From the NCBI RefSeq assembly GCF_003130705.1, contig NZ_CP021354.1, positions 1,612,001 to 1,676,000 on the forward strand: a DNA stretch of 64,000 nt, in the 5' to 3' direction. How positions within the stretch are numbered: the first letter of the stretch is position 1; each line of letters starts with the position of its first letter. Positions 17,779 to 26,545 of this stretch are shown here, one piece after another. The translations under genes and the position numbers were made by a program. Below the pieces are notes generated by a model. That model did not search any database, was not told the DNA's origin, and was given only the letters and a program-made list of their open reading frames with translations. The DNA is from Rhodococcus oxybenzonivorans (GTDB taxonomy: Bacteria > Actinomycetota > Actinomycetes > Mycobacteriales > Mycobacteriaceae).

Positions 17779-19053
17779 GTGTCTACACCCACTCTTTCCA
17801 GTTCGAACCTGAGCGCCTCTCCCCGGTTCCAGCGTCCCTTGTCTCGTCCGCGCCTGACCATCGTTCCTCCCGAACTGCGGATCAGCGACGGTCCCGCCGC
17901 CGGTGTCCTTCGCGTGGCCCGTGCTCGCGGCCCCCTGTCGCGGGATGTGGCCGCCAAGGCGACCGGCCTCAGTATTGCGACCGTCAATCGTCAGGTATCG
18001 ACGCTTCTCGATCTCGGGTTGCTCCGCGAGCGCGGCGATCTCACGCCCTCCGGTGCGATCGGTCGTCCCCGCGTCCCGTTCGAGGTGAACCACGAGCCGT
18101 ATCTCACCGTGGGAATCCACATCGGCGCCGTGGTTACCAGCATCCTCGCGAGCGATCTGCGCGGAAAGGTGCTCGGGGCTGTGGAAGTTCCGACGCCGCG
18201 CGGTCCGTCCGCCGAGGCTCTGACCGGTATCGCCCGCAGCGCACGGGCTTTCGCGTCCCGCTGGCACCGGCGCAGTCCGCTGTGGGCGGGCGTCGCTCTC
18301 GGTGGACGCGTCGATGCGCAGACAGGTGTGGTCGATCATCCCCGGTTGGGGTGGAAATCGGCGCAGGTCGGAGCCATCATCGCCGCCGGGCTCGGATTGC
18401 CGGTGTCCGTCGCCGCCCACGTCGAAGCGATGGCCGCGTCGGAACTGTTACTGAGGTCGGACAGTGAGGATTTCGTGGCGCAGGGTGAAACGGGGCTGTA
18501 CTTCTACGCGCGCGAAACCGCGGGAATTGCCATCACCATCGACGGCCGGGTGCACACGCCGTCGAGTGGGCCGGGTTCCATCGCGCACCTCCCCACCGGT
18601 TCCTCGGCGCAGTGCTCCTGCGGCTCGAGCGGATGCCTCGAAGCGACGATCAGCGATCGTGCAATTCTCGGTGCCGCAGTGTCGGCGGGCATCCTGCCGG
18701 AGTCGGCACGGCTGCCGTCGATGAGTGCGCTGTACAAGGCGGCGGCGGCCGGATCGGTTGTTGCGCACGATCTTCTGGTCGAGCGCGCTCTGGTGCTGGG
18801 CAAGGCGGTGGCCATGCTGCGGGACCTGTTCAATCCGGATCGGGTGATCCTCGGTGGTCAGGCCTTCACCGAGTATCCGGCCGGAATTCCGCACGTGGCC
18901 GAGGCGTTCGCTCGATCGTCGTCGTTGGAGCGCAAGGACATTCGCATCACGGGCTTCGGAAACCGGGTGCAGGAGTATGCGTCGACGGTGGTGTCATTGA
19001 GCGCTCTGTACTCGGACCCGGTCGGTGCGATGCGGCGTGTGTCTCTCCAGTAG
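17779..19053 (+). CDS. ROK-family transcriptional regulator (Rv0485-like)
   Basis: A 424-residue ROK protein. An N-terminal winged helix-turn-helix (about 45-90, VAAKATGLSIATVNRQVSTL) is followed by an ASKHA sugar-kinase-like domain with a zinc motif CSCGSSGCLEA and the ROK signature region. AAGGA at 7 nt favours the GTG at 17779; GTG 17746 is an alternative. It occupies the position of Rv0485, reported to affect PE/PPE expression in M. tuberculosis. The ligand is unknown. It is preceded by the cysteine-rich leader ORF. Confidence 0.85.
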   Translation: MSTPTLSSSNLSASPRFQRPLSRPRLTIVPPELRISDGPAAGVLRVARARGPLSRDVAAKATGLSIATVNRQVSTLLDLGLLRERGDLTPSGAIGRPRVPFEVNHEPYLTVGIHIGAVVTSILASDLRGKVLGAVEVPTPRGPSAEALTGIARSARAFASRWHRRSPLWAGVALGGRVDAQTGVVDHPRLGWKSAQVGAIIAAGLGLPVSVAAHVEAMAASELLLRSDSEDFVAQGETGLYFYARETAGIAITIDGRVHTPSSGPGSIAHLPTGSSAQCSCGSSGCLEATISDRAILGAAVSAGILPESARLPSMSALYKAAAAGSVVAHDLLVERALVLGKAVAMLRDLFNPDRVILGGQAFTEYPAGIPHVAEAFARSSSLERKDIRITGFGNRVQEYASTVVSLSALYSDPVGAMRRVSLQ

Positions 19054-19134
19054 GTGCGGATGGATCGGTCAGCCGCGTGCGTACTAGGCTGCGCTGCTGA
19101 ACTTTCCGTCGGCAACGGGGCGGTCGGACAGCGG

Positions 19135-20226
19135 TCAGCTGAGGGGTGGCGCCGACGTGGCGTCCGGTGCGGCTCCCCGTCGCCGCAGTTCCTCGCGGGC
19201 GCGCTCGATGCCCCCGTGTTCGAGCGCTGCCAGAGGAGATTCGTCTGCCCACACGAGACGACCACGGCGACGGACGGTGACACTCATCGACCCGGCGAGA
19301 TGTTCGAGGGCGCCCGCGATGTTGCGACGTTCCTCGGGCAGCGGTACCGGCAGCACGTGTGCGGAGCCGAGCGGGGAAGTGCCCTCGATCTCGACACTCC
19401 AGGTGCGGCTTCGTCCCCGCAGCGACCAGCGATCCTCGGTCACGTGTGCTCGTACCGGGGAGGTGACGGGGTTGCCGAGGCGGAACACGGTGCCGTCGGG
19501 CAGGGCGGCGACCACGGCGGTCACCTCGGTCCGCAGCGGGCCTGCGGAGATCTCGCCGCCCGCGAACGCCACGCACGCCTGGCGATCGGCGAATCCCTGA
19601 GCCTGCCCCCACCACCAGGAGTCGGGGAAACCGCCCTTCCCCCAGTTCTTCTCGGCGTACACCTGTGCGCCGCTGAGATCGATTTCGGTGTCGCCGAGCA
19701 CCGCGGTGCCCTCGGCTCTGCCGCCGAGCAACCACGGATGCCAGTACTGGTTGAGCGCCGGAACGCTCTGGAAGACGCTGGATCCGCCGAAGCGGCGATG
19801 CGGCCATCCGACGCGATCGGTCACCCGGACGTCGAGTCGCGCATCCGGTCCGAGATCTACCTGGACGCGGTCGGCGGTGCCGCGGAACGCCCTGCCTGCG
19901 AACGCTCCCAGCCCAGCGGACTCCGCGTGTCCCTCCGGGTAGGCGTCGGTGCGCAGGAACCGATTGGGATGGGCGGCCAGGCCGAGCGTCGACCACTGAC
20001 CGTCCGTAGCGCGGTTGATGCCGGCCAGCGCGATGACCACCTGGCCCGTGGCCGGCTGGGTGAACCGCCAGAAGTAACCCTCCATTGCGACGCCGTGCGT
20101 TGCGAGGAGGTTGCCGAACGGCAGGTCGGCTCCCGTGGCGCGGTAGGCGCGCAGCAACCAAGACATCGGATCAGCGCGCCGGTCGCAGGACCGTCTGAGG
20201 CTGGTGAGGAGATCAGCGGGTCCCAT
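19135..20226 (-). CDS. Tocopherol-cyclase-like protein
   Basis: A 363-residue protein with the tocopherol cyclase/TocC-type fold: MEGYFWRFTQP near the start, YAEKNWGKGGFPDSWWWG in the middle and lipocalin-like beta strands. In plants and cyanobacteria the family closes the chromanol ring; the actinobacterial members have no assigned role, and a lipocalin-type hydrolase or binding protein is equally possible. A TAGCAT box lies 8 nt before the ATG at 20226. It is next to a PIG-L deacetylase on the same strand and has no M. tuberculosis counterpart here. Confidence 0.68.
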   Translation of the reverse strand: MGPADLLTSLRRSCDRRADPMSWLLRAYRATGADLPFGNLLATHGVAMEGYFWRFTQPATGQVVIALAGINRATDGQWSTLGLAAHPNRFLRTDAYPEGHAESAGLGAFAGRAFRGTADRVQVDLGPDARLDVRVTDRVGWPHRRFGGSSVFQSVPALNQYWHPWLLGGRAEGTAVLGDTEIDLSGAQVYAEKNWGKGGFPDSWWWGQAQGFADRQACVAFAGGEISAGPLRTEVTAVVAALPDGTVFRLGNPVTSPVRAHVTEDRWSLRGRSRTWSVEIEGTSPLGSAHVLPVPLPEERRNIAGALEHLAGSMSVTVRRRGRLVWADESPLAALEHGGIERAREELRRRGAAPDATSAPPLS

Positions 20227-20286
20227 ACCCGTGGATGCTAGGCGCGTAGTCCGGTCCCCGCAGGCAGTTCACGGGCCTCGAGTTCC

Positions 20287-21060
20287 TCAGAGCGGAAGCG
20301 ACGATTCCGCGAGACCGTCCGGCGCCCCGCGGCGGCGGAACCACTCCTGGCCGAACACCGCACGGAGCTGCTCGTCCGGCATGGCGAGGAAGGGCCCGAA
20401 ATCGCCGATCTGGGTGGCGTGCGCATGCATCGCCGCCCGCTTGACCTCGAGAACCCCGCTGACATCGACGACCGTGGTGATCTCCGACTCTGGTAGGCCG
20501 AAGCTGTCGAGGTCCGGCGGCTGCGCGTCCTCGGACCATTGGGGGTTGGCGGCCAGCAGACCCCGGATGTGGTCGCGGCTCACGGCAGCCTCGTACACGT
20601 GCGGCACACCGGACATCTCCGCGGCGCGGACTCCCACGTGGTGCACCTGGACGTGGTCGGGGTGCCCGTACCCGCCGTTGGGGTCGTAGATGGTGACGAC
20701 GTCGGCGGCTTCCTCGACGAGTACGGCGGCCAGCCGGGCGGCCGCCTCCTCGACGTCGGCGTTGCAGAACGCAGCCGGGTTGTCGTTCTCCGGCGTGCCG
20801 GCCATCCCCGAGTCCGCGTAGTGGAGCATCACGACCCGCGCGGCGCCGAGGAGGGTGGTCGAGTGCTCGAGCTCGCGCCTGCGCCGTTCGGCGAGCGATT
20901 CGCCTTCGCTCAGGATCCCGTCGGGAACCTCGCCGAGCGCCCCGTCCGTGGCCGTGACGACGACCACGCGATGACCGGCGTCCGCGGCCTGCCGCATCAC
21001 ACCGCCGGTCGTGAACACTTCGTCGTCGGGATGGGCGTGGAAACACACCAGGACACTCAT
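20287..21060 (-). CDS. PIG-L family N-acetyl-sugar deacetylase
   Basis: A 257-residue LmbE/PIG-L zinc hydrolase. The zinc and catalytic motif is HAHPDDE (8-14), with the later His in YGHPDHVQVHHVG. Relatives include MshB (GlcNAc-inositol deacetylase of mycothiol synthesis) and Mca (mycothiol conjugate amidase). Placement 900 bp from mshA makes a mycothiol-related role tempting, but sequence alone does not separate MshB from other family members. The ATG at 21060 directly precedes the conserved domain. Confidence 0.8.
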   Translation of the reverse strand: MSVLVCFHAHPDDEVFTTGGVMRQAADAGHRVVVVTATDGALGEVPDGILSEGESLAERRRRELEHSTTLLGAARVVMLHYADSGMAGTPENDNPAAFCNADVEEAAARLAAVLVEEAADVVTIYDPNGGYGHPDHVQVHHVGVRAAEMSGVPHVYEAAVSRDHIRGLLAANPQWSEDAQPPDLDSFGLPESEITTVVDVSGVLEVKRAAMHAHATQIGDFGPFLAMPDEQLRAVFGQEWFRRRGAPDGLAESSLPL

Positions 21061-21102
21061 GAGGGCAATACTTGCACGCGCCCGACAGCGGCGGCGGCCC
21101 CC

Positions 21103-21117
21103 TAGGGTGGCCGCATG
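21103..21117 (+). promoter_or_regulatory. Leaderless promoter of the second alpha/beta hydrolase
   Basis: TAGGGT (21103-21108), then 6 nt and ATG at 21115; no ribosome-binding site is present. Confidence 0.45.
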
Positions 21118-21942
21118 GCTATTCGTGAAACCTTGGGCGTCGACGGAACGCCGCTCGTCTACTCGGTCACCGGCGCCGAGGACGCGCGCCCCCTCGTCCT
21201 GCTGCACGGCTGGGCGCAGTCCTCGAAGTGCTGGGGCACCGAGGTGCTGGACGAACTGGCGGCCCGGTACCGGGTGATCGCTCCCGATCTACGCGGGCAC
21301 GGGTATTCGGGCGTGCCCACCACCGGCTACGACGACTCCGCGGTCTGGGCCGGAGACGTGCGCGCGGTCCTTGCCGCCGAAGACGTCACGTCCGGGGCCG
21401 TCCTCCTCGGATGGTCGTACGGTGGGCTCGTCATCTGCGATTATCTCGCCACGCACGGGAGCGCCGCGGTCGACGGGGTGGTGCTCGTCGGTGCGATCAC
21501 CAGCATCGGCCGGGGGGAGAAGGGCGGCAAAGTCGGCCCAGCGATGCGGGAAGCGGTTCCCGGCGCGATGTCGGAAGAGCCGCGCGTCGCCATTCGCGCG
21601 CTCGGCGCGTTCGGGACCGCCCTCACCGGCCCGCCCGAAGGAAAGGGTGCGCAGTCGCAGGCGCTGTTCGGCGCGAGCCTCAGCACCCCGCCACGGGTAC
21701 GTGCGGCCCTCTTCGACCGCGCTGCGAGCCACGACGACCTGCTGCGGCGGCTCGACGTCCCTGTTCTGGTGATCCACGGCACCGAGGACTCCGTCGTGGA
21801 CGTCGCGGCAGGCAGGCACGCCGCCGACCTCGTGCCGAACGCGCAGGCGTCGTTCTGGGACGGCTGCGACCACGGACCGTTCGTCGAGGATCCGGCCCGG
21901 TTCGTCAAAGAGATCGGCGAGTTCGTCGGCAACCTCGATTAG
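21115..21942 (+). CDS. Alpha/beta hydrolase
   Basis: A 275-residue alpha/beta hydrolase: oxyanion motif LLHGWAQ, nucleophile elbow LGWSYGG, acid in HGTEDSVVD and the catalytic His in [10 protein letters not shown]. The form resembles haloperoxidase/esterase-type hydrolases, with no signal peptide. It is leaderless by its TAGGGT spacing. It ends 25 bp before mshA and could be cotranscribed with it. The substrate is unknown. Confidence 0.82.
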   Translation: MAIRETLGVDGTPLVYSVTGAEDARPLVLLHGWAQSSKCWGTEVLDELAARYRVIAPDLRGHGYSGVPTTGYDDSAVWAGDVRAVLAAEDVTSGAVLLGWSYGGLVICDYLATHGSAAVDGVVLVGAITSIGRGEKGGKVGPAMREAVPGAMSEEPRVAIRALGAFGTALTGPPEGKGAQSQALFGASLSTPPRVRAALFDRAASHDDLLRRLDVPVLVIHGTEDSVVDVAAGRHAADLVPNAQASFWDGCDHGPFVEDPARFVKEIGEFVGNLD

Positions 21943-21967
21943 AAGCCCCGCCGAGCGAGGGGGCAGT

Positions 21968-23338
21968 ATGGAGTTCGTGACGCCCATGTACAACGACCTC
22001 GGCGGGCTCGGCCGGGGTGCGCGCCCCCGCAGGGTGGCCGTGCTTTCGGTCCACACCTCACCGTTGGCGCAGCCGGGTACCGGCGATGCGGGCGGAATGA
22101 ACGTGTACGTCCTGCAGACCGCCATGCAGATGGCCCGGCGCGGGGTCGAGGTGGAGATTTTCACCAGGGCCACGTCGTCCGCTGATCAGGCGGTGCAGGA
22201 GGCGGCACCCGGCGTGCTGGTCCGCAACGTGGTGGCCGGCCCGTTCGAGGGACTGGACAAGCAGGATCTGCCCACGCAGCTCTGCGCGTTCGTTGCGGGT
22301 GTTCTCCGCGAGGAGGCGCGCCACGAACCGGGCTACTACGACGTCGTGCACTCGCATTACTGGCTGTCCGGTCAGGTCGGCTGGCTCGCCCGCGACCGGT
22401 GGGGCGTGCCGCTCGTCCACACCGCGCACACGCTTGCCGCGGTGAAGAACGCGTCGCTCGCCGAGGGCGACACCCCCGAGCCTGCCGCTCGCCAGATCGG
22501 CGAACAGCAGGTCGTTGCCGAATCGGACCGTCTCGTCGCCAATACCGCCGAAGAATCCGAGCAACTGGTCCGGCATTACGGCGCCGACCCGAGCCGGATC
22601 GATGTCGTGGCCCCCGGCGCCGACCTCACGCGGTACCGGCCCGGCGACAAGGGTGCGGCACGGCGCGCGCTCGGCATCGACCCAAGCGAGACCGTGGTGA
22701 CCTTCGTCGGCCGCATCCAGCCACTCAAGGCCCCCGATGTGCTGCTGAGTGCCGCCGCAGAACTCATCGCCCGCGATCCCGAGTCGAGCCTGCGGGTCCT
22801 CGTCGTCGGTGGTCCGTCCGGTACCGGGCTGGCCCGACCCCACGCACTGATCGAACTCGCCTCCTCTCTCGGTATCGCTGCCCACGTCACCTTCCTTCCC
22901 CCGCAGGCACCCGACAGACTCGCCGACGTGTACCGCGCATCCGATCTCGTTGCGGTACCCAGTTATTCGGAATCATTCGGTCTGGTCGCCATCGAGGCGC
23001 AGGCCTGCGGCACCCCGGTGATCGCCGCGAACGTAGGCGGCCTCGGTGTCGCGGTACGCAACGGCGAGACCGGACTGCTCGTGGACGGGCACCGCACCGG
23101 GGACTGGGCGACGGCGTTGCACTCGCTGGTGTCCGATCCCCGGCGGCTGGCTGCACTGGCCGCCGAGGCACCGCGACATGCCGAGAATTTTTCGTGGGAG
23201 CACACCGCGGACGGGCTTCTCGAGAGTTACCGGAAAGCGACAGTCAACTACAACTACGGAATCGGGCCGAACGAGTTCTCCCCGCGCCGCGGACGCGGAT
23301 TGTGGAAACTGCGCCGGGTCGGGGGAGTGCGCGCATGA
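21968..23338 (+). CDS. mshA: D-inositol-3-phosphate glycosyltransferase MshA
   Basis: A 456-residue GT4 glycosyltransferase that transfers GlcNAc from UDP-GlcNAc to 1-L-inositol-1-phosphate, the first step of mycothiol synthesis. [20 protein letters not shown] at the N-terminus is the MshA signature; the C-terminal half has [15 protein letters not shown] and the nucleotide-sugar E-x7-E region [21 protein letters not shown] 4 nt before the ATG supports the start. ATGA couples it to the YbjN gene. It equals Rv0486 in position. Confidence 0.96.
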   Translation: MEFVTPMYNDLGGLGRGARPRRVAVLSVHTSPLAQPGTGDAGGMNVYVLQTAMQMARRGVEVEIFTRATSSADQAVQEAAPGVLVRNVVAGPFEGLDKQDLPTQLCAFVAGVLREEARHEPGYYDVVHSHYWLSGQVGWLARDRWGVPLVHTAHTLAAVKNASLAEGDTPEPAARQIGEQQVVAESDRLVANTAEESEQLVRHYGADPSRIDVVAPGADLTRYRPGDKGAARRALGIDPSETVVTFVGRIQPLKAPDVLLSAAAELIARDPESSLRVLVVGGPSGTGLARPHALIELASSLGIAAHVTFLPPQAPDRLADVYRASDLVAVPSYSESFGLVAIEAQACGTPVIAANVGGLGVAVRNGETGLLVDGHRTGDWATALHSLVSDPRRLAALAAEAPRHAENFSWEHTADGLLESYRKATVNYNYGIGPNEFSPRRGRGLWKLRRVGGVRA

Positions 23339-23826
23339 GCGATCTTGCCGAAGTCATCGAGTCTGCCCTTACCGAGCGTGAAATGGAGTTCACCAGGAAG
23401 GACTCGACGCATTTCATCGTCGAGTTGCCGGGTGAGCGCAAGTTGAAGACCACCACCCTGCTGACCGTCGGCACGCATGGTGTTCGGGTGGAGGCGTTCG
23501 TGTGCCGCAAACCCGACGAGAACTTCGAGGGCGTGTACAAGTTTCTGTTGCGCCGCAATCGGCGGCTGTACTCGGTGGCGTACACGCTGGACAAGATCGG
23601 CGACATCTATCTGGTCGGGCAGCTTGCCGGCCATGCCGTGAACGAGGACGAACTGGACCGCGTGCTCGGGCAGGTCCTCGAGGCAGCGGACGGCGATTTC
23701 AACACCCTCCTGGAGCTGGGATTCGCCAGCTCGATCAAGCGGGAATGGGACTGGCGGGTCTCCCGTGGGGAGTCGCTCGCCAACCTCAAACCGTTCGAGC
23801 ATCTGATCGACGACACGGAGGAATGA
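23335..23826 (+). CDS. YbjN-domain protein (Rv0487-like)
   Basis: A 163-residue protein of the YbjN/type III secretion chaperone-like fold, typical of actinobacteria next to mshA. It has an alternating beta layout with [20 protein letters not shown] and [17 protein letters not shown] and no membrane segment. Its ATG overlaps the mshA stop (ATGA), so the two are translationally coupled; the function is unknown. Confidence 0.85.
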   Translation: MSDLAEVIESALTEREMEFTRKDSTHFIVELPGERKLKTTTLLTVGTHGVRVEAFVCRKPDENFEGVYKFLLRRNRRLYSVAYTLDKIGDIYLVGQLAGHAVNEDELDRVLGQVLEAADGDFNTLLELGFASSIKREWDWRVSRGESLANLKPFEHLIDDTEE

Positions 23827-23881
23827 GGTCCCGACAACTGCCCGCGGCACCGAATTACGCGCGGGTAGAGTTGCTGCAGCC

Positions 23882-23897
23882 TGTGACTGTCATCACA
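23882..23897. promoter_or_regulatory. CRP/GlxR-type binding site
   Basis: TGTGA-CTGTCA-TCACA is a perfect match to the CRP/GlxR consensus (TGTGA, 6 nt, TCACA), 79 nt before the acyl-CoA ligase start. It implies cAMP-dependent control of that gene. The site is seen; the regulator is inferred from family knowledge. Confidence 0.65.
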
Positions 23898-23909
23898 GGA
23901 TAGGTACAT

Positions 23910-23930
23910 GTTTCTGACTTTCACAGAAAC
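23910..23930. promoter_or_regulatory. Inverted repeat downstream of the CRP-type site
   Basis: GTTTCTG / CAGAAAC arms with a 7-nt spacer form a perfect palindrome 12 bp after the CRP-type site and 45 nt before the GTG. A second operator for the same promoter is likely. Confidence 0.45.
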
Positions 23931-23975
23931 TTGTGTCGACAACTGCTGCTGCAACATTTCGAGGGAGAGGCCCCA

Positions 23976-25565
23976 GTGAGCTTCAAGAGCCCGTTTCCGG
24001 ACGTCGAGATTCCGAACCTCAGCGTCTACGACTTCCTCTTCGGCCAGGTCGATGCGGCCGAGGGGGATCGGCCGGCGCTGATCGACGGCGCTTCCGGTGC
24101 GGTCACCACCTATCAGGGGTTGATCGCCCAGATCAACTCGGTTGCGGGGGCGCTCGCCGCCCGCGGGCTGGCCGTCGGTGAGGTGGCGGCGTTGCATTCG
24201 CCGAATGTGCCGGCGTTCGCGTCGGTGTTCCACGGGATCCTGCGGGCCGGTGGGGTCGCGACCACGATCAACGCGTTGTACACCGCCGAGGACATCGCCA
24301 AGCAGCTCACCGACTCGAAGGCGAAGTTCCTGTTCACCGTCTCCCCGCTGCTGCCGCAGGCCAAGGCCGCGGCCGCACAGGTCGGGATCCCGGCCGCGCA
24401 CGTGATCGTGTTGGACGGCGCGGACGGGCACCCGTCACTGCAGGATCTGCTGGCCGAAGGGGCGCCGGCGCCGGAGGTGTCGTTCGACCCGGCGACCCAG
24501 TTGGCGGTGTTGCCGTATTCGTCGGGCACCACCGGCCGGCCGAAGGGCGTGATGCTCACCCACCGCAACCTGGTGGCGAATGTGTGCCAGATCGACCGGC
24601 CGATCGGGATCGGTGCCGAGGACAAGCTCCTCGCGGTGTTGCCGTTCTTCCACATTTACGGGATGACGGTGCTGCTCAACGCGGCCCTGCGTAAGCGGGC
24701 CGCGCTGGTGACGATGCCGAAGTTCGACCTGGTCGAGTTCTTGACGATCGTCGCGGAGCAGAGGTGCACGTATGTGTTCATCGCCCCGCCGGTGGCGGTG
24801 GCGTTGGCCAAGCATCCGCTGATCGATCAGTACGACCTGTCGAGTGTGCATTCGATCTTCTCCGGGGCCGCCCCACTGGATCAGGAACTGGGTAAGGCGG
24901 TGGCGAACCGGCTCGGGTGCCGTGTGCGGCAGGGGTACGGGATGTCGGAGATGAGCCCGGTCTCGCATGCGATTCCGTTCGACCGGGACGATATTGCGCT
25001 GGACTCGGTGGGTCCGACCATCGCGAACATGGAATGCAAGCTGGTCGATCCCGGGACCGGTGCGGAGATCGAGCAGCCGGCCGAGGGGGTCAGCGCGGCG
25101 GGGGAATTGTGGTGCAAGGGCCCGAACATCATGGCCGGGTATCTCGGGAACGACGAGGCGACCGCGGAAACCCTGGATGCGGATGGGTATCTGCATACCG
25201 GGGACATCGCGACGGTCGATTCGGAGGGGGTGGTGACGATCGTGGACCGGATGAAGGAGTTGATCAAGTACAAGGGTTATCAGGTGCCGCCCGCCGAGTT
25301 GGAGGCGTTGCTGTTGACGCATCCGCAGATCGCCGACGCCGCCGTGATCGGGGTGCTCGACGAGGAGGGTGAGGAAGTGCCCAAGGCGTTCGTGGTCCGC
25401 CAGCCCGGTGCCGAATTGGACGAGGACGCGGTGATCGCGTTCGTCGCCGAGAAGGTCTCCCCGCACAAGAAGGTACGCAGGGTCGAGTTCATCGACCTGG
25501 TGCCGAAATCCGCCGCCGGCAAGATCCTCCGCAAGGACCTACGCGCCGCCGAGGCTGCGAAGTAG
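23976..25565 (+). CDS. 4-coumarate-CoA ligase-type acyl-CoA synthetase
   Basis: A 529-residue ANL adenylating enzyme: P-loop YSSGTTGRPKGVMLTHR, adenine motif GYGMSEMSP, ribose motif YLHTGDIA and the C-terminal catalytic Lys in SAAGKILRKDL. It activates an aryl or acyl acid to its CoA thioester via an AMP intermediate; the 4CL-like form suggests phenylpropanoid or medium-chain acids. A GAGGGAGAGG site precedes the GTG at 23976. It interrupts the mycobacterial gene order and uses TTG and G-ending codons far more than its C-rich neighbours, suggesting a separate origin. A CRP-type site and an inverted repeat precede it. Confidence 0.9.
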   Translation: MSFKSPFPDVEIPNLSVYDFLFGQVDAAEGDRPALIDGASGAVTTYQGLIAQINSVAGALAARGLAVGEVAALHSPNVPAFASVFHGILRAGGVATTINALYTAEDIAKQLTDSKAKFLFTVSPLLPQAKAAAAQVGIPAAHVIVLDGADGHPSLQDLLAEGAPAPEVSFDPATQLAVLPYSSGTTGRPKGVMLTHRNLVANVCQIDRPIGIGAEDKLLAVLPFFHIYGMTVLLNAALRKRAALVTMPKFDLVEFLTIVAEQRCTYVFIAPPVAVALAKHPLIDQYDLSSVHSIFSGAAPLDQELGKAVANRLGCRVRQGYGMSEMSPVSHAIPFDRDDIALDSVGPTIANMECKLVDPGTGAEIEQPAEGVSAAGELWCKGPNIMAGYLGNDEATAETLDADGYLHTGDIATVDSEGVVTIVDRMKELIKYKGYQVPPAELEALLLTHPQIADAAVIGVLDEEGEEVPKAFVVRQPGAELDEDAVIAFVAEKVSPHKKVRRVEFIDLVPKSAAGKILRKDLRAAEAAK

Positions 25566-25645
25566 GCACTCCCGGCCGGCCTGTGGGCGGGCGGTAGAGG
25601 GGTTCAGGACGCAAGGGTTCCGGGACGCATGCCAGGATGAACGGC

Positions 25646-26392
25646 ATGAGTACCGGAACCCTTGTGCTGCTCCGTCACGGCGAGAGCGAATGGAATGCAC
25701 TCAACTTGTTCACCGGCTGGGTGGACGTTCACCTGACCGATAAGGGCATCGCCGAGGGCAAGCGCGCCGGCGAACTGCTCCGCGAGCACGACCTGCTTCC
25801 CGACGTGTCGTACACGTCGCTGCTGCGCCGGGCGATCAGCACGGCCAACATCGCGCTCGACGCAGCCGATCGGCACTGGATTCCGGTGGTGCGCGACTGG
25901 CGTCTCAACGAACGCCACTACGGCGCCCTTCAAGGGCGTAACAAGGCTCAGGTGAAGGACAAGTACGGCGACGAGCAGTTCATGCTGTGGCGCCGCAGCT
26001 ACGACACCCCGCCGCCGCCGATCGACGCGGGTAGCGAATACAGCCAGGACGCCGACGCCCGGTACGCGGGACTCGACGAGGTACCCCTCACCGAGTGCCT
26101 CCTCGACGTCGTCAAGCGCCTCATCCCGTACTGGGAAGACACGATCTCCGCCGACCTGCTGGCGGGCAAGACCGTCCTCGTCACCGCCCACGGCAACTCG
26201 CTCCGAGCCCTGGTCAAGCACCTCGACGGCATCTCCGACGACGCCATCGCCGGGCTCAACATTCCGACAGGGATCCCGCTGCGTTACGACCTGGACGAGA
26301 ACCTGACACCCCTCAACCCGGGTGGTACCTACCTCGATCCCGAAGCGGCGGCCGCGGGCGCTGCCGCGGTGGCGAATCAGGGCGGTAAGTAG
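25646..26392 (+). CDS. gpmA: 2,3-bisphosphoglycerate-dependent phosphoglycerate mutase
   Basis: A 248-residue histidine phosphatase-fold mutase that interconverts 3- and 2-phosphoglycerate in glycolysis. The phospho-His motif is [10 protein letters not shown], with [10 protein letters not shown] and [15 protein letters not shown] completing the active site. The ATG at 25646 is 9 nt after an AGG site; the ATG at 25637 overlaps it. It precedes senX3-regX3 as in M. tuberculosis (Rv0489). A GC hairpin follows. Confidence 0.96.
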   Translation: MSTGTLVLLRHGESEWNALNLFTGWVDVHLTDKGIAEGKRAGELLREHDLLPDVSYTSLLRRAISTANIALDAADRHWIPVVRDWRLNERHYGALQGRNKAQVKDKYGDEQFMLWRRSYDTPPPPIDAGSEYSQDADARYAGLDEVPLTECLLDVVKRLIPYWEDTISADLLAGKTVLVTAHGNSLRALVKHLDGISDDAIAGLNIPTGIPLRYDLDENLTPLNPGGTYLDPEAAAAGAAAVANQGGK

Positions 26393-26404
26393 TCCGTGTG
26401 GGCC

Positions 26405-26436
26405 GGCCGGGTGCCCCGTGCGCGGGGCACTCGGCC
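26405..26436 (+). terminator. Rho-independent-like hairpin after gpmA
   Basis: A 14-bp stem (26405-26418 with 26423-26436, one mismatch) around a TGCG loop, 12 nt after the stop. It lacks a T-run, as is common in actinobacteria. Confidence 0.6.
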
Positions 26437-26530
26437 AACAACGGGTGAACGACGGGCGAAGAGTGCGGTTCCGACGTGTGACGTGCACGGAAATGGCTGA
26501 ACCCTGCATCACCAGCGGTTCCCGCGAACG

Positions 26531-26545
26531 TACGATTCAGGCGTG
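26531..26545 (+). promoter_or_regulatory. Leaderless promoter of senX3
   Basis: TACGAT (26531-26536), then 6 nt and GTG at 26543, with no ribosome-binding site. Confidence 0.5.

Noticed and set aside
25637..25645. ATG 25637 as the gpmA start
   Set aside because: It abuts the AGGA site, while ATG 25646 has proper spacing and starts the conserved sequence.
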